NCBI GenBank assembly: GCA_945873125.1
Contig: CAMCBV010000020.1
Coordinates: 1-52,916 of the forward strand
From: Prosthecobacter debontii
Lineage (GTDB): Bacteria; Verrucomicrobiota; Verrucomicrobiia; Verrucomicrobiales; Akkermansiaceae
Reading direction: 5' to 3'
DNA: 52,916 bases
Shown here: positions 43,008 through 51,698 of the stretch, piece after piece
Layout of the letters: the number at the start of each line of letters is the position of its first letter
How positions within the stretch are numbered: the first letter of the stretch is position 1
The notes under the pieces: generated by a model
Databases searched by the model: none
The model's input: the letters and a program-made list of their open reading frames with translations, nothing else
What the model was told of the DNA's origin: nothing
Made by a program: the position numbers and the translations under genes

Positions 43008-44777
43008 ATGAAAGACCTCGAAAAACTAAGAGAATCACTCACTAAGAAGGTTCATCAAATTGGAGATGAACCGATAAATATTCCAAGGCACCTGAAAGAG
43101 CCTTTCGTTGGGCGTTGGGAGCGGTGTATAAAAAACAACAATGGTCACTTTATTGTTAGTTTTGCAGAGGGTAAAGGCTCTAAAGACATATTAGATGGCG
43201 ACTTTCTAAAGTGTATTTATGCCAAAGATCTTGTTGCTGAGTTGTTGGAATATCGAGAACGTCTTCAGGTTTTTCTGGATCAAGCTGATGTAAGCGGTGA
43301 TGAGGCTAAAAAACTCAATAAAGGAGCTTTTCCAAATAATATACCTAGTTGGTGTGAGCGTGTAGAAGGCATGATACTGTCCAGTGACTTGGATCAATCC
43401 GAAAAAACCCTGTTAATCAGATTTGCAAAAGATAATAGTTGGACAGGTTGCACTAAGGGAGTTGGCAGGAGAAATGATTTCTATCATTCATCAGTTGTTA
43501 ATGCCTTGCGCTCTAACGTTACCCATAATGGATATTTTGGTGATGTTGCCAAAGAGTTGTTGCCCATGAAGGATATAACCCAGCCTATTATATCATGGTT
43601 TGAATCAGATAGCCATGATGTCGAGATCGCTACGAATTTGCCACTAATTCTACCTGACTGCAGATTCGGAGTCAAATTGGTTGCGGCACTTCTAACAAAG
43701 CCATTTGTCATTCTGACCGGCGCATCAGGAACAGGCAAAACCAAGTTGGCGACGAGCTTAGCCAAGCATTTCAGCAACGCGGATGGCAGCAACTCTGAAT
43801 TGGTTGCTGTGGGGGCTGACTGGACTGACAACCGCAGTGTGTTGGGCTTTGTGAACCACCTGAGAGCCGGTGAGGACAAGTTGCCAACTTATGAATCCAC
43901 ACCGATTCTTGATTTGTTGCTGCGAGCTAAAGATGACCCCGAGGTTCCGTATTTTCTCATTCTTGACGAGATGAACCTTTCACACGTTGAGCGTTACTTT
44001 GCCGACTTCCTATCTGCGATGGAGCAGAAAGACGGCTTTTTCAAACTCCACAGTGAGTCCTCCGATTTGAGGCGAGGGGGGGCTGAGCATGCCGATGTGC
44101 CGGCTAAACTTGATTACCTCGCCAATTTGTTTGTCATCGGAACGGTGAATATTGACGAAACAACTTACATGTTCAGCCCGAAGGTTCTCGATCGTGCCAA
44201 CGTGATCGAATTTACCGTCACTCATGACGAAATTGGTGAATTTCTGGATGATCCGAAGCCATATCAAGAAGCTGAAATAGCCGCTCCTGGTGTTGCTGAG
44301 GGATTCCGTGCTCTAGCGGAACAGGCCAGGGAAATGCAGATACAGCCTTTACCGTCTGATGATTCCGGCGGGCTAGTGGCGAATCATCTGCTGGAGCTGT
44401 TTGATATTCTCAAGAGCGGCCGCTTCGAGTTTGCCTATCGCACCGCTAAGGAAATTAATATTTACCTAAGCGTGTGCCGCCATCTCGCCGAAGACACAGA
44501 CGGGTGGGATAAGAGTGGTTGGCGTCATGATCTGGATGCCCAGATTCTTCAGAAACTATTGCCCAAATTGCATGGCAGCGTAGGTCGAATTGGGGGGCTG
44601 TTGGCCACGCTTGCGAATTATTGTTTCAGCGGGAAAGTGGCCACTAACCAAAGTATGCGACTTGAGGACGCGCTAAAACTCGATGAGAAAGATGCCCGCT
44701 TCCCTGAATCACTGGTCAAGCTGAAGGCCATGATCGATACGCTGAAAGACGAGCAGTTTGTCAGTTTCATCCAATAG
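43008..44777 (+). CDS. McrB-like AAA+ GTPase
   Basis: A 589-residue McrB-type motor. Residues 1-220 are an unassigned N-terminal domain that should recognise DNA. Walker A GASGTGKT is at 238-245, Walker B ILDEMNLSHVERYF at about 318-331 (D320, E321), and the McrB-type signature GTVNIDETTYMFSPKVLDRAN at about 378-398. These proteins use GTP to translocate DNA and activate a partner nuclease. In LlaI/LlaJI-like systems the McrB-like subunit works with C5 methyltransferases. It lies in one operon, 5 nt after the methyltransferase and 9 nt before the nuclease. Confidence 0.85.
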   Translation: MKDLEKLRESLTKKVHQIGDEPINIPRHLKEPFVGRWERCIKNNNGHFIVSFAEGKGSKDILDGDFLKCIYAKDLVAELLEYRERLQVFLDQADVSGDEAKKLNKGAFPNNIPSWCERVEGMILSSDLDQSEKTLLIRFAKDNSWTGCTKGVGRRNDFYHSSVVNALRSNVTHNGYFGDVAKELLPMKDITQPIISWFESDSHDVEIATNLPLILPDCRFGVKLVAALLTKPFVILTGASGTGKTKLATSLAKHFSNADGSNSELVAVGADWTDNRSVLGFVNHLRAGEDKLPTYESTPILDLLLRAKDDPEVPYFLILDEMNLSHVERYFADFLSAMEQKDGFFKLHSESSDLRRGGAEHADVPAKLDYLANLFVIGTVNIDETTYMFSPKVLDRANVIEFTVTHDEIGEFLDDPKPYQEAEIAAPGVAEGFRALAEQAREMQIQPLPSDDSGGLVANHLLELFDILKSGRFEFAYRTAKEINIYLSVCRHLAEDTDGWDKSGWRHDLDAQILQKLLPKLHGSVGRIGGLLATLANYCFSGKVATNQSMRLEDALKLDEKDARFPESLVKLKAMIDTLKDEQFVSFIQ

Positions 44778-44786
44778 TCAGGAATC

Positions 44787-47177
44787 ATGCAAAACGGCTA
44801 TGATCGACTGGCGATGCCTTTGATGTCTTCGGACGGATCGGTGCCGTGCTGGCTGGTCATTGAGGCGGAGAGTGCCGAGATGTCACTTGATCCGGAAGCT
44901 TGCGATGTGATCGGCGGTTCTCTCCCTCAGGGGTGGAGAGCTAACTCGGCAACAAGTGGCGACGAGAAGTCCGAGCCACGGATACAGGTGATAGAACGGG
45001 CTGGATCGCCATGTATTCGACTGGTTGAGGGGCAGTCGTATGAATGGTCAGTTGAGGGAAAAGATGTGCCTGCGAATATGGCCGTTTTCAGTTCGCTGAA
45101 GGGCAAGCGATTTTGGAAGACTAGGCGAGGCACGGCGGGATCATTCAAAGTGGTGAATCACCTCGGAATGGCGGACTTCAGTTTGGAGGCCACTGGATTA
45201 GAGTCATTGAGGCTCACGTTTGAATTCATCTCGCGTAAATTTGATTTTGATATCGAGTATCGCCGCCTGACGGAGGATATTGCGAGTTTCTGCCAGCAGT
45301 TGTTGCTGAGCTGGTCAGCGCCGACCAGTCTGACATTCAATTCAGATCCTATGAACGAGCGGAAGCTGCTGTTGGAGCAGTTCCTGTTTCTTAGGAATTT
45401 CATGACGGAGGACCGTCTGAATCAGTTGCTGGAGGCCATCAGCCGCAATCCGCACTGCATGCTGATCAGGGAGACGGATTGGGTGCCGGCATCCACCGCC
45501 AGATCCAGCGATTTTGTGCGAGACCCCAGCCGGATGTTGCGTGATTGGCGGCGGCATGATGGCCGGAATGTACCGAGCGAAGTGCTGGATGTCCGCAAAT
45601 CCGAGACACACGACACCGCGCCGAACCGCTTTATCAAATTCGCACTGGGGCAATTCAGGCAGATTTGTGCGGATGTCTACGATGCCGATTGGGGTGAAAC
45701 CAAAGAGGCATCAACCGTCGCAATCGAGGCTAAAGAAATGCTCGACCGGCTTGATGCGCTCTTAGCTAGGCGCTTTTTTATTGAAGTTGGCCGCATGAGG
45801 CGGCTGCCGCTGGACAACCAGACATTGCAGAAGCGTGAGGGTTATCGCGAGGTTCTTCAGGCTTGGTTGCTGACTCGTGCAGCAGCAACCTTAAATTGGG
45901 AGGGTGAGCAAGACTGTTACAAAGGGTCTACCCGCGATGTCGCCACGTTGTATGAGTATTGGATTTTCATCCAGCTGCACGCGATTCTGGAATCGATACC
46001 CGGTGTCGCGCCGTTGAAGCAAAACACTACAGACCCGCACGCTTTCATTTCCGAGACGAACGGTCAGCTCACCATTAACCTTAAACAAGGTAAGCGCTCG
46101 CGGAGTCGGTATGTCTGGCGATCGGCTCATGCCACGCTGAATATCGACCTGCAGTATGAGCGCAGCTTCAGTTATTCGGACCAAGCAACTGGCAGTGGCT
46201 CCTATTCGCGTACATTCAGGCCTGACTACACCCTTTCGATTTATCCTGCTGAATTCCGAAATGAGAAGGAAGCGGAAGCGAAGGGGCGCGTCGCGCACCT
46301 GCACTTTGATGCCAAGTATAGGGCCGAGGACATTGCCGCGGTATTCGGCCAACTTGATGCTGATGAAGAAGCCATCACCAATGAGAAACTCGAAGGAAAG
46401 GCGGAGAGTAACTACAAGCGTGGTGACCTGTTGAAAATGCACACCTACAATGATGCGCTGCGCCACACCATCGGATCGTATGTGCTGTATCCCGGCACCA
46501 AAACGGATGGCGCTGAAAAACGGCCGAAATTTCATGAGATAGCACCTGGTGTTGGTGCAATGGTGATGAAGCCGGGTAATGCGGCATGTCTCGATGCGGT
46601 CAGGTTTTTTCTAGATGAGGTATTTGAGCACCAATCCGACATTTTCAGCCAGTACCGCTATTTGAGCGATGCCGGCTATGAAACACTTCGTGAAAAGCCG
46701 GAACATGTTGAAGAGGAGGGGAGTAATTACCGTATTGCACGGCAGGACTCACCTTGTGTCGTCCTCTGGTTGAAGCAGAATCAGGAGGCTTTATTCAGGA
46801 AGCATGGTTTTGCTTACTGCTGGGCCACAAACGAAGAGCATAAGGCAACGCTGGATTTCAATCTTAGCATTGAGGTCGGAGCTGAATTCATTCCGTGTGG
46901 AGGGGGACAGGGAGGTGCTAAGATTGGCCATGGCTGGCGAGCAAAGGTCAAATCAGCAAGATTCATGTCTCTTGAGAAGTTGAGGGATTACATCAGCAAC
47001 AAAGGCCTGACAAAGGAGCTGGAGCCGAAATCCGCAAAACATTATCTACTCTTCGAATTCGTCGAGGACGCGGAATTTAAGAAGATTGATCTGAGCGGTA
47101 TTTACCGAGCCCGCCGATCAGGTTCCGACTACATGGCTGTGTCGTGCCGGTGGCGGGAGATTCTTGAGCAATTGTGA
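44787..47177 (+). CDS. DUF2357 / PD-(D/E)XK nuclease, McrC-like partner
   Basis: A 796-residue protein. The first ~350 residues match DUF2357 (HDTAPNRFIKFAL at about 275-287). A PD-(D/E)XK core follows: E390 in TLYEYW, D480 in FRPDYTLSI, D508-x-K510 in LHFDAKYR, then KMHTYNDAL. This is the pattern of PDDEXK_7 nucleases that pair with McrB-like GTPases. The last ~110 residues (from about 680; FIPCGGGQGG, WRAKVKSARFM) form another domain that I cannot name; a modified-base reader is possible. It ends the operon; it should cut DNA when the GTPase stalls on foreign sites. Confidence 0.82.
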   Translation: MQNGYDRLAMPLMSSDGSVPCWLVIEAESAEMSLDPEACDVIGGSLPQGWRANSATSGDEKSEPRIQVIERAGSPCIRLVEGQSYEWSVEGKDVPANMAVFSSLKGKRFWKTRRGTAGSFKVVNHLGMADFSLEATGLESLRLTFEFISRKFDFDIEYRRLTEDIASFCQQLLLSWSAPTSLTFNSDPMNERKLLLEQFLFLRNFMTEDRLNQLLEAISRNPHCMLIRETDWVPASTARSSDFVRDPSRMLRDWRRHDGRNVPSEVLDVRKSETHDTAPNRFIKFALGQFRQICADVYDADWGETKEASTVAIEAKEMLDRLDALLARRFFIEVGRMRRLPLDNQTLQKREGYREVLQAWLLTRAAATLNWEGEQDCYKGSTRDVATLYEYWIFIQLHAILESIPGVAPLKQNTTDPHAFISETNGQLTINLKQGKRSRSRYVWRSAHATLNIDLQYERSFSYSDQATGSGSYSRTFRPDYTLSIYPAEFRNEKEAEAKGRVAHLHFDAKYRAEDIAAVFGQLDADEEAITNEKLEGKAESNYKRGDLLKMHTYNDALRHTIGSYVLYPGTKTDGAEKRPKFHEIAPGVGAMVMKPGNAACLDAVRFFLDEVFEHQSDIFSQYRYLSDAGYETLREKPEHVEEEGSNYRIARQDSPCVVLWLKQNQEALFRKHGFAYCWATNEEHKATLDFNLSIEVGAEFIPCGGGQGGAKIGHGWRAKVKSARFMSLEKLRDYISNKGLTKELEPKSAKHYLLFEFVEDAEFKKIDLSGIYRARRSGSDYMAVSCRWREILEQL

Positions 47178-47217
47178 ATGCATTGCTTTTCCTGCTACGC
47201 GTAATCTAATCCAGAGT

Positions 47218-47430
47218 TTAATCTGGTAAACGAATCAATTGGTTAGCCTGAATCCTTTCAGTAGGCGAAGGATCGAAGTCTGGGATCAGGGTTCTGATCA
47301 ATACTCTAGGGCTATTCGCAGGGGCCTCGATAACGATGTGCTCGAAATCATCATCGCCCGGATCCTGCCACTCAGGGTGGATTCGGACTCGGTCCCCTGG
47401 CTTTAAGGCCCGTCCATTGGCGTCATACAT
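47218..47430 (-). CDS. Small conserved-type hypothetical protein
   Basis: From ATG 47430 the protein is 70 residues (MYDANGRALKPGDRVRIHPEWQDPGDDDFEHIV...); a start at 47475 would add 15. The GDRVRIHPEWQDPGDDDF part looks like a short SH3/KOW-like barrel, a pattern I associate with small PVC proteins of unknown function. No operon partner or regulator role is visible. It is convergent with the nuclease gene (40 nt). Confidence 0.5.
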   Translation of the reverse strand: MYDANGRALKPGDRVRIHPEWQDPGDDDFEHIVIEAPANSPRVLIRTLIPDFDPSPTERIQANQLIRLPD

Positions 47431-47687
47431 AATTAATTGTGTTTGGTTTTCTGTCTGATGGCAATTCAAGTTCATGCATAATCACACCAAAGTAGCGTGG
47501 TCGATAGTGGACTGAAATAGCGGTTTGAATCTTTTTGAGAAAGAAGCGGTTATAATACATGATGAATGCCCTTATTCAATGTGATAGCTACCTAACCTCC
47601 CTCGCCTTTCTCCTGGGAGAAACGGGAATGTGGAGAAGTCCCCGGTGGGGATTTTGGGGTGGATCATCCAAGGCAGTACAGTAACAA

Positions 47688-47753
47688 GGGCCGGACCGTT
47701 GCCGGCCCGACCCCTGCGGTGCAACTGCTATGCCAGCAGCGCACCATTGCACC
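47688..47753 (-). terminator. Two hairpins after the gene at 47758
   Basis: GGGCCGG/CCGGCCC (47688-47694, 47702-47708) is a 7-bp stem. GGTGCAA/TTGCACC (47718-47724, 47747-47753) encloses CTGCT/AGCAG. Both lie within 70 bp downstream of the minus-strand stop codon and may end that transcript; no T-run follows. The remaining gap 47476-47687 shows no gene. Confidence 0.4.
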
Positions 47754-47757
47754 TCCC

Positions 47758-48573
47758 TCAGGTGATTTTTCGTTGGGATGAGCTACGGATCTTATCTGTC
47801 CATTGACTCCCAATAGCTTTTTCTAACAGTTTCCATTCTTCATCCTGGTCGAATTGCCTGATGGTTTGCTCGACAGGGCAGACCATCGCGATTTGCTCGG
47901 CCGGCAGTTCGGCAATGCATTCGTTCAAGGAGCGGTCTGATTGGTTAAGTTGGAATTCAGTTTCCAAGTATTCGCTGTTTTCGGGCATGGAGCGTGTGAT
48001 TTGGAGTTCGCACATGGACTCAGGGTCCAGCAGTTCTCGGTGCTTTTGCACAAACTCCATGAGTTGATAAGCTAGTCCTGGCTTCCGATCTTTCGTCCCA
48101 GCAAACGCGGAGGCGACAAGGAGCTTCAGGTCAGTCCGACCATCATGTGTTACTAGTAGCCAACATGCAGCCATCGGCTGGGTCCAGAGTTTGAAGCCCT
48201 TGCCGGCAGACCTAGTATACAAGGCTTTGGAGGCGTGCTGCTTGAACCAAGTTCTTGCTAGGTCGAACACGCTCCTGGAGTTTGGTTTTATACTTTGAGG
48301 ATGGGCGTGTTGGCCTCCTGAATAGATTAGGGCATCTATAGGTAACAACCAGTGCTCGCTGTCCTTGATGGCTGGTAACACCCTTAATGTGGATGTGCCT
48401 TCAAGTAGCTTGGCTTTGGCATCTCTATACTCGGGCGTCAGTATCAGATCATCGAACTGGTTTTTGGGTTTGGTCCATCGAGAGATTACGCTCGGCGTGT
48501 CGGAATTCGACTCTTGGAATTCAATTAACTTCTTCATTTTGGTGTATTTCTTTCTGTATTTGGTTTTGGTCAT
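47758..48573 (-). CDS. Protein of unknown function in the element
   Basis: I do not recognise this 271-residue protein. It is soluble by composition, begins with a Lys/Arg-rich stretch (MTKTKYRKKYTKMKK), and has an ordered middle (LRVLPAIKDSEHWLLPIDALIYSGG, SVFDLARTWFKQHA) and an acidic tail end (FDQDEEWKLLEKAIG). No nuclease, HTH or ATPase motif is seen. It lies directly after the integrase on the same strand (166 nt away), a place where replication or regulatory genes of integrative elements are often found. An in-frame ATG at 48537 is an alternative start. Confidence 0.55.
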   Translation of the reverse strand: MTKTKYRKKYTKMKKLIEFQESNSDTPSVISRWTKPKNQFDDLILTPEYRDAKAKLLEGTSTLRVLPAIKDSEHWLLPIDALIYSGGQHAHPQSIKPNSRSVFDLARTWFKQHASKALYTRSAGKGFKLWTQPMAACWLLVTHDGRTDLKLLVASAFAGTKDRKPGLAYQLMEFVQKHRELLDPESMCELQITRSMPENSEYLETEFQLNQSDRSLNECIAELPAEQIAMVCPVEQTIRQFDQDEEWKLLEKAIGSQWTDKIRSSSQRKIT

Positions 48574-48660
48574 CCAACCCCAGCGGAGCTGAGTCTTTAT
48601 TGGAATCTACAGTAGGGTGATTGCGCCTATCGATGCGCCCGAAAGGGCAAGGCGTGTGGC

Positions 48661-48694
48661 CTATAAAAGAAAGGAGCGGCGAAACGCCGCTCCT
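48661..48694 (-). terminator. Intrinsic terminator of the integrase gene
   Basis: AGGAGCGGCG (48672-48681) and CGCCGCTCCT (48685-48694) are a perfect 10-bp stem with a 3-nt loop; on the minus strand TTCTTTTAT follows. It lies 45 bp after the integrase stop codon. Confidence 0.8.
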
Positions 48695-48739
48695 AAAACA
48701 ATCTCCAGTAATCTAACAATTAGATGATTCTCATTTGGC

Positions 48740-49930
48740 TCACTTAGCAGCGGAATCTTTTTTTGGAGATAAATTCCAGATAGTTTCTGCTTGGGATTTT
48801 GGCATGAGTCCGAGGTAGTGTTTTTTCAAGGTTTCCTCGCCGCCAGAGTGACCATGTTCAAATAGTAGATCTGGCAAGGGTTTCTTTAAGGCAACAGACA
48901 CACTTGCAGCAGTGTGTCGGAGTGCGTTCTGTGGCCATTCAGGCAATTTTTCGTCGGGAGTTTCTTTCAAACCATATTTTTTGACGTAGTCCGACCAGAC
49001 TTTGAACCCAGCGAGCCTTTTCAAAGCGAGTTGTTTGCGGTTGAAATTTGGAGGGCAGACGAATTTGCTGATCGGGTAGGCCTTCAGCCATCTCGCCAAG
49101 GGAGGAGGCATCTGGATGTAACGGCGGCGCTTGTTTTTGCGGTCGTTGGCAGCCGGGACACTGATACCTTCCTGGGTGATGTCGGTGGGTTTGAGTCTTC
49201 GAAGCTCGGCCTGCCTCATACCAGTATAAAGGGCTATACAGGTAGGGATGATGCAGTCTGGAAGGTGCTGTTTGGCCATTATGAGTAGGTTTTCGGCTTG
49301 GACTGCGGACAATACGCCGATCTCATGAGAGTCTTCTTCCTCTGACTCGATCACGTTCAAGGTATCTGGTTTGCACCAGCCCCTTGCAGGGTGTGCGCAC
49401 CATCGCCAAAAATTTTTCAAAAGGCGAAGGCGTCCATTATATGAGGAGTGGCCTTTGATTTTTTCCTTCATCAAGTCTTTGACATCGAGTCCTTTGATGT
49501 CAGCGATTTCAATTCCGCGGAACCTCTCTAGCAGATGAGTGGCCATCTGATTGATCGCTTGGCGGTGTTTGCTGGATTTCTTTTCTTTAGCTTCCTTAAA
49601 GGCTTCGATTGCCGCTTCGATTTTCACGCTTTTGAGCAATTGTTGTTCTAAGGCGACGACACGGCTGGCCGCCTCAAGGATCGAGATTCCAAATGGATCT
49701 AGCAGCGCCTTGGCAGCCATCGCTTGCTCAGCAACAGTGGGGGGGATAGCTCGCGTTTGACTTCCAAAATCTGCGTATTTTTTTCTAAGCTTCTTTGAAA
49801 CTTCCTTGGCGAGCTTCTCGGTGCGGTAAAAATGTTGTTCACGATGCCCCGTTTCGGATACTTTAGCTGGTATGTTGATCCGCCAACCGGAAGGGGAATT
49901 CACAGGAGTAAAACGGATGTGTTTGGCCAT
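48740..49930 (-). CDS. int: Tyrosine-type site-specific integrase
   Basis: A 396-residue phage-type integrase inserting the element into tRNA-Pro. The core-binding domain spans about residues 100-185, the catalytic domain the rest. Active residues: R239 in YTGMRQAEL, R338/H339 in NALRHTAAS (the first position of HxxR is Asn here), the GHSGG histidine, and nucleophile Y372 in KKHYLGL. The gene reads inward from the right attachment site, its start being 110 bp from attR. A 12-bp repeat (CTCACTTTATTC) shared by both ends may be its arm-binding site. Confidence 0.92.
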   Translation of the reverse strand: MAKHIRFTPVNSPSGWRINIPAKVSETGHREQHFYRTEKLAKEVSKKLRKKYADFGSQTRAIPPTVAEQAMAAKALLDPFGISILEAASRVVALEQQLLKSVKIEAAIEAFKEAKEKKSSKHRQAINQMATHLLERFRGIEIADIKGLDVKDLMKEKIKGHSSYNGRLRLLKNFWRWCAHPARGWCKPDTLNVIESEEEDSHEIGVLSAVQAENLLIMAKQHLPDCIIPTCIALYTGMRQAELRRLKPTDITQEGISVPAANDRKNKRRRYIQMPPPLARWLKAYPISKFVCPPNFNRKQLALKRLAGFKVWSDYVKKYGLKETPDEKLPEWPQNALRHTAASVSVALKKPLPDLLFEHGHSGGEETLKKHYLGLMPKSQAETIWNLSPKKDSAAK

Positions 49931-50039
49931 AAAAATATGCTCACTTTATTCACTTTAAAAGTCAATGGAATGTGTGGAATGGGCTGAATATGTGGAAAAC
50001 TCCTATTGGTAGCAATGGGTATAATGATCGCGAACCCCT

Positions 50040-50082
50040 TTTGGGAGCAGGATGTCGTCAGTTCGAATCTGGCCGTCCCGAC
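50040..50082 (+). repeat. attR core: 43-bp repeat of tRNA-Pro 3' part
   Basis: Exact copy of 30567-30609. It lacks the 5' part of the tRNA, so it is not a functional tRNA gene. It marks the right boundary of the element. Confidence 0.92.
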
Positions 50083-50091
50083 CATTTTAAA

Positions 50092-50117
50092 AACCTCCCT
50101 GCAAGGGAGGTTTTTTA
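50092..50117 (+). terminator. Intrinsic terminator, probably the original one of tRNA-Pro
   Basis: AACCTCCCT-GCA-AGGGAGGTT followed by TTTTT. Its distance from the attR core (9 bp) equals that of the element's own terminator from attL, so it most likely followed the tRNA before integration. Confidence 0.8.
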
Positions 50118-50245
50118 TTGTCCGGACTGTCCCGTTCAAACTCTTTCGCGCAGCGAAACGTTCGACTGCTCAGTTTTGTGAAACACAAAACATTGGGTCT
50201 ACACCAAAGTTTGGGGGATGAGGTCTTTTTTGGTTTGGGGTTAGG

Positions 50246-51310
50246 GTGGGTAGTTTGTTGGGGGTCTTGAATCCCTGGCAGCTTTACCAGTTCTACGGCG
50301 ACCACCGCATTCTGGAGCGCAGCTACGAGCCGATGAAGCATTACATGCGCTATCTCGATTCCATCGCCACTAACCATATCATCTCCTGGGGCTTGGGCGA
50401 CTGGATGGACACGACCGCAGATGGCAATCAGTCCAAGCCCACTCGCCCGAAGAACACCACCGTGCCGTTTACCTCGACCTGTGCTTACTTGCTGTACTAT
50501 GACATCCTTTGCCAGACGGCACAGCTCATGAATAAGCCGGATGAGTCCGCAGGTTTTGCGGCAAAGGCCGAAGCCATACGCTCGTCCATCAATGGCCGCT
50601 TTTTTAACGCCACAACTGGCACCTATGACAAAGGCTCACAGACCTCGTATGTGCTGGCCCTGCTGCTTGATGTGCCTGCGAAATCGGACAGGATGCGTGT
50701 GACGGAGAACTTCAAGGCGCAGATCGCCCGTGACAATCACCATGTCACCAGCGGTTTTGTGGGAATTCCGTTCCTGCTGCCCTACCTGACGGAAAACGGC
50801 ATGGGCGACCTCGCGTGGCGTATTGCCACCCAGCCGACCTACCCGGGTTGGTTTGACATGATCTTCACCCTCAACAACAGTGTGCTCAAGGAAGACTGGG
50901 CAGGCAAGCTGGTGCAGATGCCGTCGCTCGCGTCACCGATCGGTGAATGGTTCTATCGCAGTCTCGGTGGCATCAGGCCCTGCGAACCGGGATTCAAATC
51001 GATCATCATCCAGCCGTACACAGCGACACTCGACTGGGTGAAATGTGATTATGATTCGCCGTATGGCCGGATCGTCAGCAACTGGAAGCGCGAGGGCGAC
51101 AAGTTGATCATGGATGTGACGATTCCCACCAACACGACCGCCACCGTGTATGTGCCGGCGAAAGATGAAGCAGGAGTTACAGAGTCGGGAAAACCTGCAG
51201 CGAAAGCTGATGGCGTAAAATTCCTGCGCATGGAGAACGGCGCAGCAGTGTATGCGACAGGTTCGGGAGTTTATCAGTTTAAGGCCATGCTCACGGAAGC
51301 CATCAAATGA
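50246..51310 (+). pseudogene. GH78 alpha-L-rhamnosidase, 5'-truncated
   Basis: The 354 residues match the C-terminal part of a GH78 rhamnosidase: from about 50270 NPWQLYQFYGDHRIL, GLGDWMD, then QTSYVLALLLDVP, TSGFVGIPFLLPYL, the PTYPGWFDMI segment and the C-terminal beta domain (GGIRPCEPGFKSIIIQP). Full-length family members have some 600 more residues before this point. The first codons up to 50269 come from unrelated low-complexity sequence and no start with a binding site is seen. The enzyme removes terminal rhamnose from glycans; this copy lacks a large part of the catalytic barrel and is very likely dead. The region 50118-50245 has only a small hairpin (GTTTTGTG-AAA-CACAAAAC). Confidence 0.75.
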
Positions 51311-51317
51311 AATTAAC

Positions 51318-51677
51318 ATGTTCAGGAAAATTCTTATGGTTCCAATTCCGTGTGCGCTTTGCAGCGGTGTCTTCGCCGCGGGTGGCCTGGAAGAGAATTT
51401 TATCAATCCGCCGGACTCGGCGAAATCTTCCTGCTATTGGTGGTGGCTCAATGCCAATGTCGACAAGGAGGCGATTGCGCGGGACATGGACTTGTCGCAA
51501 GACAAAAAGCGGGCTACAAAAACTCTGCATCGTTTGGTGATGGGACATGGGTGGTGGTTATTAGACGCAACCCTTCTACCACATGGCTTCATACCAACCG
51601 ATGCCCTATACAACTTCGGATTTCGGGTTCATTTCTCTTTCCAGACTAATATCGATGGTGCCTCCGTATCGGTTTAG
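51318..51677 (+). pseudogene. GH106-like glycosidase, N-terminal fragment with foreign tail
   Basis: From ATG 51318 a signal peptide (MFRKILMVPIPCALCSGVFAAGG) leads into FINPPDSAKSSCYWWWLNANVDKEAIARDMD, the N-terminal signature of GH106-type alpha-L-rhamnosidases (NPPDSAKPxxYWWWLNG-like). After about residue 60 the sequence no longer fits; the end (ALYNFGFRV) instead resembles the end of a SUMF1-like domain. The fused ORF is 119 residues against the ~900 or more expected, so it is a remnant of rearrangement. Confidence 0.6.
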
Positions 51678-51698
51678 CGAATTCCTTGGTGCCAGCTG

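Larger units (their letters stand above)
30567..50082. mobile_element. ~19.5-kb integrative element in tRNA-Pro with defence cargo
   Basis: The limits are two exact 43-bp copies of the tRNA-Pro 3' part (30567-30609 and 50040-50082). The copies begin inside the anticodon loop, a classic crossover place for tyrosine integrases. Inside are an integrase at the right end, an excisionase-like HTH gene at the left end, a relaxase-like protein with candidate oriT, a ClpX-like/sigma-like/phosphoesterase gene set and two defence-type operons. No capsid, tail, or conjugative type IV secretion genes are seen, so it looks like an integrative mobilisable element or satellite, not a complete prophage or ICE. 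Confidence 0.85.

Noticed and set aside
50013..50082. Second tRNA-Pro gene
   Set aside because: Only the part from the anticodon loop to the 3' end matches; the 5' acceptor strand and D-arm are absent. It is the attR duplicate.
30567..50082. Complete prophage or conjugative element
   Set aside because: No terminase, portal, capsid, tail, VirB4/VirD4-type or mating-pair genes are seen anywhere in the element.
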